A stretch of 36,363 bases of DNA from NCBI GenBank assembly GCA_964468805.1, contig CAYXWM010000025.1, positions 1-36,363 of the forward strand, given 5' to 3'. The stretch comes from CAYXWM01 sp964468805. Lineage in GTDB: Bacteria; Bacillota; Clostridia; Lachnospirales; WRBF01. This document shows, in pieces, positions 1 to 6,933 of the stretch. Positions within the stretch are counted from its first letter, which is position 1; every line of letters begins with the position of its first letter. The notes under the pieces are model-generated. The model was not told the DNA's origin, searched no databases, and was given only the letters and a program-made list of their open reading frames with translations. Position numbers and translations under genes: made by a program.

Positions 1-53
1 GTTATTCTGCGATAGGGTGTTTTTTTCCTGTCCGATGAACTGGGGTCACTTCA
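1..53. mobile_element. Possible terminal end of an IS3-like insertion sequence
   Basis: The segment TGTCCGATGAACTGGGGTCA (28-47), followed by CTTCA, reads on the minus strand as TGAAGTGACCCC then GGACAGG. IS3-family ends commonly have this form, TGAnnTGACCCC followed by GGACA. The element would lie to the left of the window, so only its end is visible and no transposase can be checked. Rests on resemblance of one terminus only. Confidence 0.3.
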
Positions 54-275
54 AACAAGACGGGGTTTTTCTTATGTTATAGTAACTAACCTAAAATCGC
101 ATTCGGTTTACGCAACCTTTTTTGCTCATGCAAAAGGCTTTCTCCTCAAAGTTTTATTCCTTAATTTAAGCACAAAAATTTTATATGTATTTGCCGATTT
201 AGCGTATATATTCACTTATTTTGACGTAAAACCCCGTAAAACTGCCTTTTTTGCGATAGATTTTTTTAAAAACTA

Positions 276-304
276 TTGCATTTAAATAAATTTTTCTTTA
301 CAAT
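276..304 (+). promoter_or_regulatory. Possible promoter of the spoIIA operon; rest of the 5' gap is empty
   Basis: TTGCAT (276-281) and TACAAT (299-304) are 17 bases apart, about 105 bases upstream of the chosen spoIIAA start. In Bacillus this operon is driven by sigma-H with Spo0A. I looked for an AGGAnnT/GAAT pair and did not find a convincing one, although a GACCGAAT lies near 347-354. The rest of 54-410 is AT-rich and shows no gene. Confidence 0.3.
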
Positions 305-410
305 ATAATTTCCATATAAAGGCATTTGTATACCTTTGCTAACATTGACCGAATATGTCTTTCTTATAAATTTAATTAGTCGCAAGACGGAAAGAAAGAG
401 GATGATAACC

Positions 411-749
411 TTGCAAATCACTTGCAGTAAACTGGGAAGAAACTTAATTATCAATCTACAGGGAGAAATAGACCATCATTCATCTCAAGACATAAGAAAC
501 ACTGTAGACAGAGAATTCAGAAGAAACCGCTCTCAAAACATAGTATTTGACTTTAAATCCGTAAGCTTTATGGACAGCTCGGGCATAGGCATGATTATAG
601 GCAGATACAAAAACATCGGCAAAATCAACGGTAAGGTAGCCATAGCCGGTGCCGGTCCGGACATATCCCGTATTTTCGAAATCTCCGGCCTTCAAAAAAT
701 CATTAAATGCTACGATACCGTTCAATCGGCTGTAAAAGAGTTGGAATAA
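411..749 (+). CDS. spoIIAA: Anti-sigma-F factor antagonist SpoIIAA
   Basis: Small STAS-domain protein of 112 residues that frees sigma-F in the forespore by binding SpoIIAB. Its unphosphorylated form binds SpoIIAB; SpoIIAB inactivates it by phosphorylating a serine in the DSSG motif, here Ser56 of FMDSSGIG. The N-terminal GEIDHHSSQ matches the family's GELDHHTAE. The start is taken as TTG 411 because the Shine-Dalgarno AAGAGG (396-401) abuts the ATG at 402 but sits nine bases before TTG 411, which also gives the family's usual N-terminus and length (about 116). First gene of spoIIAA-spoIIAB-sigF. A longer reading frame opens at 336 but has no ribosome binding site. Confidence 0.96.
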   Translation: MQITCSKLGRNLIINLQGEIDHHSSQDIRNTVDREFRRNRSQNIVFDFKSVSFMDSSGIGMIIGRYKNIGKINGKVAIAGAGPDISRIFEISGLQKIIKCYDTVQSAVKELE

Positions 750-894
750 ATAAACAGCCTCTTTATTATTGAATAAAAATCCAAACTTTATTCATAAAAT
801 TTACTTTATTTGCATATGCAACATTTATCCAAATGCAATTCTCGGAATTGCATTTGCCGGAATTAAAAATTGTACAAGCACCGGGGGGATTATT

Positions 895-1329
895 TTGAGT
901 ACAGATAACGAAGTATTGATTATTATGGATGCCAAGTCACAAAACGAATCGTTCGCCCGTTTGGCGGCGGCAGGTTTTGCGGCAGGTTTGAATCCCACTT
1001 TAACGGAACTTGCCGACATTAAAACGGCAGTATCCGAGGCCGTGACAAACGCCATAATTCACGGCTATGACGAATCCAAAATCAGCGGTAAGGTTTTTTT
1101 GAAATTCAAGGCAACAGGCGACGAAATAATTGTGGAAGTACGAGACGAAGGCGTGGGTATAGAGGACATCGCCATGGCTAGGGAGCCGCTGTTTACCTCC
1201 AAACCGGAATTGGAGCGTTCGGGAATGGGCTTTACGGTGATGGAGACCTTTATGGACAGCGTGGATGTGCAGTCCCAGAAGGGCCGGGGAACATGGGTCA
1301 CAATGACTAAGAAAATTTCACGCTCGTAG
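895..1329 (+). CDS. spoIIAB: Anti-sigma-F factor SpoIIAB (serine kinase)
   Basis: GHKL-fold ATPase of 144 residues that holds sigma-F inactive and phosphorylates SpoIIAA. The ATP-binding N box appears as SEAVTNAIIHGY, the G1 box as VRDEGVGIED, and the family block PLFTSKPELERSGMGFTVME is nearly identical to Bacillus SpoIIAB. The start is TTG 895, preceded by a G6 run (883-888) as Shine-Dalgarno; the open frame extends back to 769 without a better site. A gap of 145 bases separates it from spoIIAA, longer than usual in this operon, and no terminator is obvious in it. sigF begins 20 bases downstream, so co-transcription and translational linkage are likely. Confidence 0.96.
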   Translation: MSTDNEVLIIMDAKSQNESFARLAAAGFAAGLNPTLTELADIKTAVSEAVTNAIIHGYDESKISGKVFLKFKATGDEIIVEVRDEGVGIEDIAMAREPLFTSKPELERSGMGFTVMETFMDSVDVQSQKGRGTWVTMTKKISRS

Positions 1330-1348
1330 AGCCGAAGGAGTGGTCATT

Positions 1349-2065
1349 ATGGATAGGGCTCATATGTTGATAAAACGAGTACAAGAAGGTGATACGGAGG
1401 CCAAGGATTCTCTTATTGAAGAAAATATGGGGCTTATTTGGTCCGTGGTCAGAAAATTTTCCAACAGAGGTTACGACTCCGAGGATCTGTTTCAAATCGG
1501 AGCCATAGGTCTTATAAAATGTATAAATAAATTCGATTTAAACTATGATGTGAAATTCTCCACCTATGCCATTCCCATGATTTTGGGAGAGATAAAACGC
1601 TTTATCAGAGATGACGGCATGATTAAAATTTCACGTCCCATGAAGGAAATTGCCACAAAAGCAAAATATCTTTCCGAAGCTCTCACCAAAAAACACGGCA
1701 GACAGCCAACAGTTAACGAAATTGCCCAAGAGTTGGACATACCTGTGGAAGATTTGGTAATGGCTCTTTCGGCTAATAAAGAAGTGGAATCCCTTTATTC
1801 TACCATACACCAAGGCGACGGCTCTCCCGTGTATTTAATAGACAAGTTGGAGCAAAACAATTCCACCGACGAAAACCTGGTAGACGTAATCGCTCTGAAA
1901 GACATAATCAGCCGGTTGGAGCCAAAGGAAAGACAGGTTATAGTTATGCGTTATTTCCAAGACAAAACTCAGGCGGAGGTAGCCAAAGAAATAGGAGTTT
2001 CCCAAGTACAGGTATCCCGAATAGAAAAAAGGGTCTTGAAATCCATAAAGGAAAGTATGACTTAG
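1349..2065 (+). CDS. sigF: RNA polymerase sigma-F factor
   Basis: Sigma-70 family factor of 238 residues that directs early forespore transcription. Region 2 is seen as ENMGLIWSVVRKF and DLFQIGAIGLIKCINKFD, followed by FSTYAIPMILGEIKRFIRDD. Region 3 spans roughly residues 110-160. Region 4 carries the helix-turn-helix TQAEVAKEIGVSQVQVSRIEKRV. The sequence alone could fit sigma-F or sigma-G; its position directly after spoIIAB identifies sigma-F. The start ATG 1349 lies eight bases after AAGGAG (1335-1340); a GTG at 1340 overlaps that site and is rejected. Last gene of the operon, followed by a hairpin. Confidence 0.95.
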   Translation: MDRAHMLIKRVQEGDTEAKDSLIEENMGLIWSVVRKFSNRGYDSEDLFQIGAIGLIKCINKFDLNYDVKFSTYAIPMILGEIKRFIRDDGMIKISRPMKEIATKAKYLSEALTKKHGRQPTVNEIAQELDIPVEDLVMALSANKEVESLYSTIHQGDGSPVYLIDKLEQNNSTDENLVDVIALKDIISRLEPKERQVIVMRYFQDKTQAEVAKEIGVSQVQVSRIEKRVLKSIKESMT

Positions 2066-2119
2066 AGGAATGAGACTGTTAATGCCAACTGATAAATCTA
2101 AACGAATATTAACCCAACT

Positions 2120-2157
2120 AACTACCTTGTCAAACGAATAGGGTAGTTTATTTATTT
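2120..2157 (+). terminator. Probable terminator of the spoIIA operon
   Basis: AACTACC (2120-2126) pairs with GGTAGTT (2142-2148) around a 15-base loop, followed by TATTTATTTT. The stem is short and the T tract is interrupted, so termination may be partial. Confidence 0.5.
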
Positions 2158-2227
2158 TCGGGAATGTTGTATACTTATATGATTTAAAAGACAATTCTTT
2201 TTTGAACTAAAGACAAGGATGAATACT

Positions 2228-2965
2228 TTGAATATATTATTAACCATAACCTATGACGGCACAAATTATTGCGGTTGGCAGAGGCAAAAAAACGGGCTTT
2301 CCGTTCAGGAATGTGTAGAAAACGCTTTGGCTGATGTACTCAGCCGAGATAAAGTAACTCTTACCGCTTGCAGCCGTACCGATGCCGGGGTTCATGCCGC
2401 TGACCAAAAGGCCTGTTTTGAAACGGAAAAATTGCTTATACCCTTGGATAAACTACCCCAGGTGTTAAATTCAAGATTACCCGGAGATATAGTTATAACC
2501 CATGGAGCAGAAGTGGAGCCGGGCTTTAATCCTCGTTACAAAGCCAAGCAAAAAACCTACACCTACAGCATATTAAACTCAAAATACAACGACCCCAAAT
2601 TACGCAATTACAGTTGCCATATTCCCTATGAATTGGACATACAAAAAATGAAGCAAGCCTGTAAATTTTTTATAGGCACCCACGACTTTAAGGCGTTTTC
2701 CGCCACCGGTTCCCAACAAAAAACAAGTATACGCACTATTTACAACGCAAACCTTACCCAAGAAAACAACCTCCTTACCTTCACCGTAACAGGCAACGGC
2801 TTTCTCTACAATATGGTGAGAATTTTGGCAGGCACTTTACTTTACGTGGGTCTGAATAAAATCCGGCCGGATGAAATAAGCGAAATTATAGAAAAGAAAG
2901 ACAGAACCCTAGCCGGAAAAACCGTTCCGCCACAGGGTTTGACTTTGTTGAAGGTGGAGTTTTAG
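2228..2965 (+). CDS. truA: tRNA pseudouridine(38-40) synthase TruA
   Basis: Converts uridines 38-40 of the tRNA anticodon arm to pseudouridine. The catalytic Asp52 lies in CSRTDAGVHA. The N-terminal LLTITYDGTNYCGWQRQ and the later GNGFLYNMVRILAGTL are standard TruA blocks. At 245 residues it has the family's usual length. AAGG (2215-2218) touches the ATG at 2219 but is nine bases from TTG 2228, which gives the expected MNILLTITYDG start, so TTG 2228 is chosen. In Firmicutes truA often sits near ecf transporter and ribosomal genes; here it is alone between the sigF operon and a LUD gene. Confidence 0.95.
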   Translation: MNILLTITYDGTNYCGWQRQKNGLSVQECVENALADVLSRDKVTLTACSRTDAGVHAADQKACFETEKLLIPLDKLPQVLNSRLPGDIVITHGAEVEPGFNPRYKAKQKTYTYSILNSKYNDPKLRNYSCHIPYELDIQKMKQACKFFIGTHDFKAFSATGSQQKTSIRTIYNANLTQENNLLTFTVTGNGFLYNMVRILAGTLLYVGLNKIRPDEISEIIEKKDRTLAGKTVPPQGLTLLKVEF

Positions 2966-2997
2966 CTTATTAAAATATTCCGCATGGGGGTATTAAA

Positions 2998-3603
2998 ATG
3001 GATATTGACAAAGTTATTAAATCACTGAAATTAAAAGGCTATAGCGTTTCTTTTTTTGAAGATACAGAAACGGCGGCGGCTTATTTGAATGAAAAAATAG
3101 ATAATGAAACTGTGGGTTTTGGTGATTCGGATACCATTTTAAGCATGAAACTGTACGAAAGCCTTTCTGCTCATAATGAAGTTTATGACCCACAGCAAAG
3201 CACAGATTTGGATAGTTTTCTTGACATAGCAAAAAAATGCCTGACAACCGATATTTTTTTGACTTCAGTCAATGCCATGTCTGTCACAGGCGAATTGGTT
3301 AATATTGACGGTACGGGCAACAGAATAGCCGGCTCGTTATTCGGTCACAAAAAGGTATATTTTATAGTCGGAACCAACAAATTGGCTTCCACACAGGAAG
3401 AGGCGGTATGGCGTGCCCGTAACATTGCCGCTCCGAAAAATGCAAAGAGATTGGGCTTAAAAACACCATGTGCAAAAGAAGGAAATCGTTGCTATGACTG
3501 TTCAAGCCCCGACAGAATTTGTAACGGGTTGATGATACACTTAAAAAAGACAGATGATATTGAAGCGGAAATTATTTTGATTAATAAACAACTGGGTTAT
3601 TAA
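2998..3603 (+). CDS. LUD-domain (LutC/YkgG-like) protein
   Basis: Protein of 201 residues with the fold shared by lactate-utilisation proteins LutB/LutC (LUD domain, formerly DUF162). Visible family features are VGFGDSDTIL near residue 40, DIFLTSVNAMSVTGELVNIDGTGNRIA (about 89-115), where the glycine-rich loop lies, and a C-terminal cysteine cluster CAKEGNRCYDCSSPDRICN. Stand-alone LUD proteins with this cysteine tail are common in anaerobes, where no lactate pathway is attached and the substrate is unknown. The start ATG 2998 follows GGGGG (2986-2990). It begins 32 bases after truA and may be read from the same transcript. The structured RNA at 3604 follows directly. Confidence 0.8.
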   Translation: MDIDKVIKSLKLKGYSVSFFEDTETAAAYLNEKIDNETVGFGDSDTILSMKLYESLSAHNEVYDPQQSTDLDSFLDIAKKCLTTDIFLTSVNAMSVTGELVNIDGTGNRIAGSLFGHKKVYFIVGTNKLASTQEEAVWRARNIAAPKNAKRLGLKTPCAKEGNRCYDCSSPDRICNGLMIHLKKTDDIEAEIILINKQLGY

Positions 3604-3910
3604 CGGTTACAGGCTGTCCATTAAAATATATATGCTTCGGACGCACAATGCCACAAAAAACCGTTATATTTGAGGTTTGTAGGGGTAACCGGTGGTCGTC
3701 CGGTGCTCAAAATATATTTGGCAATAATATGTCTTGCATAAATTGCCGGAAAATGTTATATTTTTTGGTAGAGAAATTCAATTTCCGAGTTGGACGTCTA
3801 AGGCTTAATGCTATGATTACCAACCGCTGAGTACAACCGTGCTCAAAAGGGTTTTCACGAAAGAGACAACCCTCCTGTTGGAAAGGAAATGGATTAAGGC
3901 TTACCTTTTT
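3604..3910 (+). ncRNA. Structured RNA candidate upstream of the tungstate transporter (possible Moco/Tuco-type riboswitch)
   Basis: No convincing gene lies here, but hairpins cover most of the stretch: GGTTAC (3605) with GTAACC (3685), an AAACC/GGTTT hairpin near 3657-3678, ACCGG/CCGGT near 3688-3705, GGCAAT/ATTGCC nested in AAAATATA/TATATTTT (about 3708-3768), GTTGG/CCAAC (3789-3824) and GAGTAC-AACC-GTGCTC (3829-3844). The GTTGG hairpin contains TCTAAG (3797-3802) opposite TATGA (3812-3816), which fits the 11-nt GAAA-tetraloop receptor with one base-pair change. A hairpin at 3848-3873 is capped by GAAA, so an intramolecular tetraloop-receptor contact is possible. The terminator at 3924 and the downstream tupABC genes suggest a molybdenum- or tungsten-cofactor sensor. 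That class is an inference; the match was not computed. Confidence 0.5.
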
Positions 3911-3923
3911 CATATTCTTTTTT

Positions 3924-3955
3924 AACAGGCGAAAGTTTCGTCTGTTTTTTTATTT
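3924..3955 (+). terminator. Strong intrinsic terminator after the structured RNA
   Basis: AACAGGCGAAA (3924-3934) pairs over 11 positions with TTTCGTCTGTT (3936-3946), one pair being G-U, followed by a T run. It would end the transcript covering 3604-3910 about 160 bases before tupA, either as the expression platform of a riboswitch or as the end of a free RNA. The stretch 3956-4111 is AT-rich, contains a fragment matching the four-hairpin repeat (AACGTGAAAATTCCT, 4052-4066) and the tupA ribosome binding site. Confidence 0.85.
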
Positions 3956-4111
3956 ATCAGGAAATATTTACATATTCTTAAATTACAAATATTTGAATTA
4001 AATCCAAGATTATGTTAATTATAAAATCATAGTTCCGGTTTTGCCAAAATTAACGTGAAAATTCCTTGCGTTATATTATGACGTATATTAAAGAAAAAAC
4101 GGAGGTTACTT

Positions 4112-5128
4112 ATGAAACGAAACATCTTACTTACGGTGGCGGTGTTGATTACCGCTTTAATTTTAAGTGCTTGCGGAGGTTCTCTGACTCCTTCCTCATC
4201 GCCTTCAGCTTCACCGTCCGGGTCTCCTTCCTCATCACCGTCTCAATCGGGTTCTCCTTCGCCTTCACCATCTCAATCACCCGAAAAAAGCACTATAATT
4301 TTAGCCACAACCACCAGTACCCAAGACAGCGGTTTGCTAGATTATTTGTTGCCCGAACTGCAAAAAGATACAGGGATAGAAGCAAGAGTGGTTGCGGTAG
4401 GTTCCGGCAAGGCTATTCAAATGGGTAAAGATGGAGAAGCAGACGTATTATTGGTTCATGCAAGAGAGGACGAGGATAAATTTATTCAAGAAGGTTACGG
4501 AACAAAACGTTACGACGTAATGTACAACGACTTTGTAATTATCGGTCCGGCTGAAGACCCTGCGGCTATTGGCGGTTTGCCTACTGCCGATGCTTTCAGT
4601 GTTATTGGCAAAAAACAGGTAAAGTTTGTTTCCCGTGGAGATGATTCCGGCACTCATAAAAAAGAATTGACACTTTGGAAACAGTCAAATATTCAACCTG
4701 CCGGAGATTGGTATATATCCGCAGGAAAAGGTATGGGTGAAGTCCTGACCATGGCAAACGAAATGCAGGCATATACCCTTACTGACAGAGCCACCTATCT
4801 AAGCATGAAGGACAAGCTTCAATTAAACATTCTCTTGGAAAGAGAACCGGAACTTATTAATGACTACGGAATTCTGTTGGTCAACCCCAAAAACAACGAT
4901 AAAATCAATACAGAAAGTGCCAAGAAATTTGCCGAATGGATGACCTCCGAAAAGGGACAAAAATTAATAGGACAATTTGGCGTAAATACCTACGGAGAGC
5001 CTTTGTTTATACCGGCTGTCAAGGAACCAAAAGAGAATCCCAACAAAGAATCGGACAAAAAAGAATCCGATAACAAGGAATCGGACAAAAACAAATCCGA
5101 ATCCGATAATAAAGAATCCAAAAAATAA
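4112..5128 (+). CDS. tupA: Tungstate ABC transporter, substrate-binding lipoprotein TupA
   Basis: Extracellular lipoprotein that captures tungstate (or molybdate) for the TupB/TupC importer. Residues 1-21 form a lipoprotein signal ending in LSAC with Cys21 as lipidation site. A Ser/Pro-rich linker (about 26-57) anchors the binding domain. The TupA hallmark ATTTSTQDSGLLDYLLP (about residues 65-81) holds the anion-binding TTTS; VVAVGSGKAIQMGK and SRGDDSGTHKKE are further conserved blocks. The C-terminus is an unusual hydrophilic tail of KESD/NKESDK repeats (about 306-338), absent from typical TupA. The start ATG 4112 follows GGAGG. A hairpin after the gene probably lowers expression of tupB relative to tupA. 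Confidence 0.93.
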   Translation: MKRNILLTVAVLITALILSACGGSLTPSSSPSASPSGSPSSSPSQSGSPSPSPSQSPEKSTIILATTTSTQDSGLLDYLLPELQKDTGIEARVVAVGSGKAIQMGKDGEADVLLVHAREDEDKFIQEGYGTKRYDVMYNDFVIIGPAEDPAAIGGLPTADAFSVIGKKQVKFVSRGDDSGTHKKELTLWKQSNIQPAGDWYISAGKGMGEVLTMANEMQAYTLTDRATYLSMKDKLQLNILLEREPELINDYGILLVNPKNNDKINTESAKKFAEWMTSEKGQKLIGQFGVNTYGEPLFIPAVKEPKENPNKESDKKESDNKESDKNKSESDNKESKK

Positions 5129-5138
5129 TCATAAACCG

Positions 5139-5180
5139 GAGGGAAACATTTTCCGAGAAAACGTTTCCCTCAAATTTTAT
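5139..5180 (+). terminator. Hairpin between tupA and tupB, probable attenuating terminator
   Basis: GAGGGAAAC (5139-5147) pairs with GTTTCCCTC (5163-5171), and TTTTC pairs with GAAAA inside. AAATTTTATTTTT follows. Placement after the binding-protein gene is the usual way such operons make more binding protein than permease. Confidence 0.65.
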
Positions 5181-5220
5181 TTTTCCTATACATATAAAGC
5201 CCAAACTGCAGAGGTAATTT

Positions 5221-5907
5221 ATGGACGCTATATTTGAAGGGTTTAGAGAAGCGGTCTCCCTGTTAGTCAGTTTCGATAGGGAGCTTTACTCAATAGTGCT
5301 TCTTTCGTTGACCGTTTCCGGAGTTTCTACGCTGTTTTCCGTGGTTTTGGGCGTGCCTTTCGGGATTTTTCTGGGAGCAAACGAATTTAAGGGCAAGAAA
5401 ATCATGGTGCGTTTGTTGTATATGCTTATGAGTACTCCACCGGTAATCGTGGGATTATTTGTGTTCTTAATTGTAATGAGACGAGGTCCTCTGGGGTTTA
5501 TGAATCTTTCTTTCACGCCCCAAGCCATGATTATCGCCCAAACTTGCCTTATTACTCCCATTGTGGCGGGGCTTACCTGCAATTTCACTAAAGATAGAGC
5601 ACAAATCGTAAAAGAACTGGGCTTTACCCTTGGGGCTAAAGGTTTTTCCATGCTGAAACTCTTTGTTTCGGAACTGCGAACCGGTATATTTACAGCCGTA
5701 ATCTCCGGCTTTGGCAGAGGTATATCCGAAGTTGGTGCCGTAATGTTGGTAGGCGGTAATATTAAAGGTCACACAAGAGTAATGACCGGCTATATCTCAC
5801 AACTTCAAAACATGGGCGAATACAGTACCGCCATAGCCGTCGGTCTGATACTCCTATTAATCTCATTTATAATAAATTCCGTCTTATATAACTGCCAATA
5901 TAAATAG
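5221..5907 (+). CDS. tupB: Tungstate ABC transporter permease TupB
   Basis: Integral membrane protein of 228 residues with about five hydrophobic segments (near 25-50, 62-85, 100-115, 150-180 and 200-222). The loop that contacts the ATPase contains GFGRGISEVGAVMLVGGNIKG, the form of the EAA motif found in tungstate and molybdate permeases. Preceded by GAGG and ATG 5221. It is separated from tupA by a hairpin and from tupC by a 190-base gap that contains a large palindrome, so the three genes may be expressed at different levels. Confidence 0.93.
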   Translation: MDAIFEGFREAVSLLVSFDRELYSIVLLSLTVSGVSTLFSVVLGVPFGIFLGANEFKGKKIMVRLLYMLMSTPPVIVGLFVFLIVMRRGPLGFMNLSFTPQAMIIAQTCLITPIVAGLTCNFTKDRAQIVKELGFTLGAKGFSMLKLFVSELRTGIFTAVISGFGRGISEVGAVMLVGGNIKGHTRVMTGYISQLQNMGEYSTAIAVGLILLLISFIINSVLYNCQYK

Positions 5908-5964
5908 TAAAAAACCACCAATCAGAATTTGTTTATACCATATTTTATCTTAACTGTCATATTA

Positions 5965-6052
5965 GGCTTTTTTGGAAAGTGGGGTTTTGGGGGAGAAAAC
6001 CTTTTTTTGCCGTTAAAAAAGGTTTTCTCCCCCAAGGTCTTTTTTATCCTTA
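5965..6052. repeat. Long palindrome of the GGGGGAGAAAACC family (copy 1)
   Basis: The arm GGGGGAGAAAACCTTTTTT (about 5990-6008) is repeated inverted at about 6015-6033 around a seven-base loop, giving a 19-bp perfect stem flanked by GGCTTTTTTGGAAAG on the left and AAGGTCTTTTTT on the right. Related copies lie at 8004, 23161 and 35961. It would act as a terminator in both directions, here inside the tupB-tupC gap. Confidence 0.85.
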
Positions 6053-6097
6053 TCAGCCCTGCCATAAATAATTCTAATAACCGGAAAGGAGCCGAGC

Positions 6098-6781
6098 TTG
6101 GAGATTCATTTAAAAGAAATAAGGAAAATCTACGACAATTCTGTCAAACTTAATGTAAAAGAATTGACTGTTCAAAGGGGAATAATCTGTGGTATAATCG
6201 GAGCAAACGGAGCCGGCAAATCTACCTTGTTGCGTATAATTGCCGGCTTGGACAAAGACTTCCAAGGCAAGGTTCTCTACGGCGAAAATCAAGAGGAAAC
6301 CATACCCCGGCTCACAATGACCGGTGTTTTTCAAAAACCCTACCTCCTGCAAACCACCGTGGAAAACAACATAGCCTATCCCCTAAAATTACGAAACTAC
6401 ACCAAATCCCAAATACAAAACCGAGTAAACCAACTCTTACGGGAGTTTCGGCTCACAGATTTAGCTAAACAAAAAGCTTGGAAACTCTCCGGCGGAGAAA
6501 CCCAGAAAGTCGCCCTGGCAAGAGCCTTATCCTTTAAACCCCAACTGCTTCTGCTGGACGAACCTACCTCAAACATAGACCCCCAAACCTTGAAACTGCC
6601 GGAAGACATAATCAGAAAAAGTAACATCGACGACAACACCACCGTAATCATCGTAACCCACAACCTCCACCAAGCCAAACGTTTATGCCATAAAATCCTA
6701 TGGCTGAACAACGGAGAAATCTCTGCTTACGGAGATACACCGGAGGTTTTGGCTAAAGTTGAACATTCCGTTTTATATTAA
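6098..6781 (+). CDS. tupC: Tungstate ABC transporter ATPase TupC
   Basis: ATP-binding subunit of 227 residues. Walker A is GANGAGKST (near residue 34), the Q loop is FQKPYLL, the ABC signature LSGGETQKVALARAL, Walker B LLLLDEPTSN and the switch histidine is in VTHNLHQAKR. The start is TTG 6098 with AAAGGAG (6085-6091) seven bases before it. The C-terminus lacks the TOBE domain found in ModC, as expected for the shorter TupC type. It is the third gene of the tup cluster, separated from tupB by the palindrome. Confidence 0.93.
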   Translation: MEIHLKEIRKIYDNSVKLNVKELTVQRGIICGIIGANGAGKSTLLRIIAGLDKDFQGKVLYGENQEETIPRLTMTGVFQKPYLLQTTVENNIAYPLKLRNYTKSQIQNRVNQLLREFRLTDLAKQKAWKLSGGETQKVALARALSFKPQLLLLDEPTSNIDPQTLKLPEDIIRKSNIDDNTTVIIVTHNLHQAKRLCHKILWLNNGEISAYGDTPEVLAKVEHSVLY

Positions 6782-6870
6782 AAATTTACGAGCGTTCCGT
6801 GGTAATATTACAGAAAATATTAGTTAAATTGAATATATGATAGGGAGTTTAAAGAAAACTCTTTCTCCCG

Positions 6871-6896
6871 GGCAGGAAAGTATTCCTGCCTTTTTC
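6871..6896 (+). terminator. Intrinsic terminator after tupC
   Basis: GGCAGGAA (6871-6878) and TTCCTGCC (6883-6890) form an 8-bp stem with an AGTA loop, followed by TTTTT. A second small hairpin, GAGTTT/AAACTC, lies at 6845-6862. Confidence 0.85.
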
Positions 6897-6933
6897 GTCC
6901 TATATTAAAAATTCTTAAATCAGGTGCAAAATT

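Noticed and set aside
3648..3830. A 60-codon plus-strand open frame inside the structured RNA region
   Set aside because: It has no ribosome binding site, an unnatural amino acid composition, and lies across strong hairpins including the receptor-like loop.
3604..3935. RNase P RNA, 6S RNA or tmRNA
   Set aside because: None of the hallmark sequences (GAGGAAAGUCC and ACAGAAA of RNase P, a tRNA-like end for tmRNA, or a 6S-type central bubble with matching ends) is present in order.
4066..4428. A 120-codon frame overlapping the start of tupA
   Set aside because: It is read in another frame through the tupA signal peptide and Ser/Pro linker; its product is low-complexity and has no family features.
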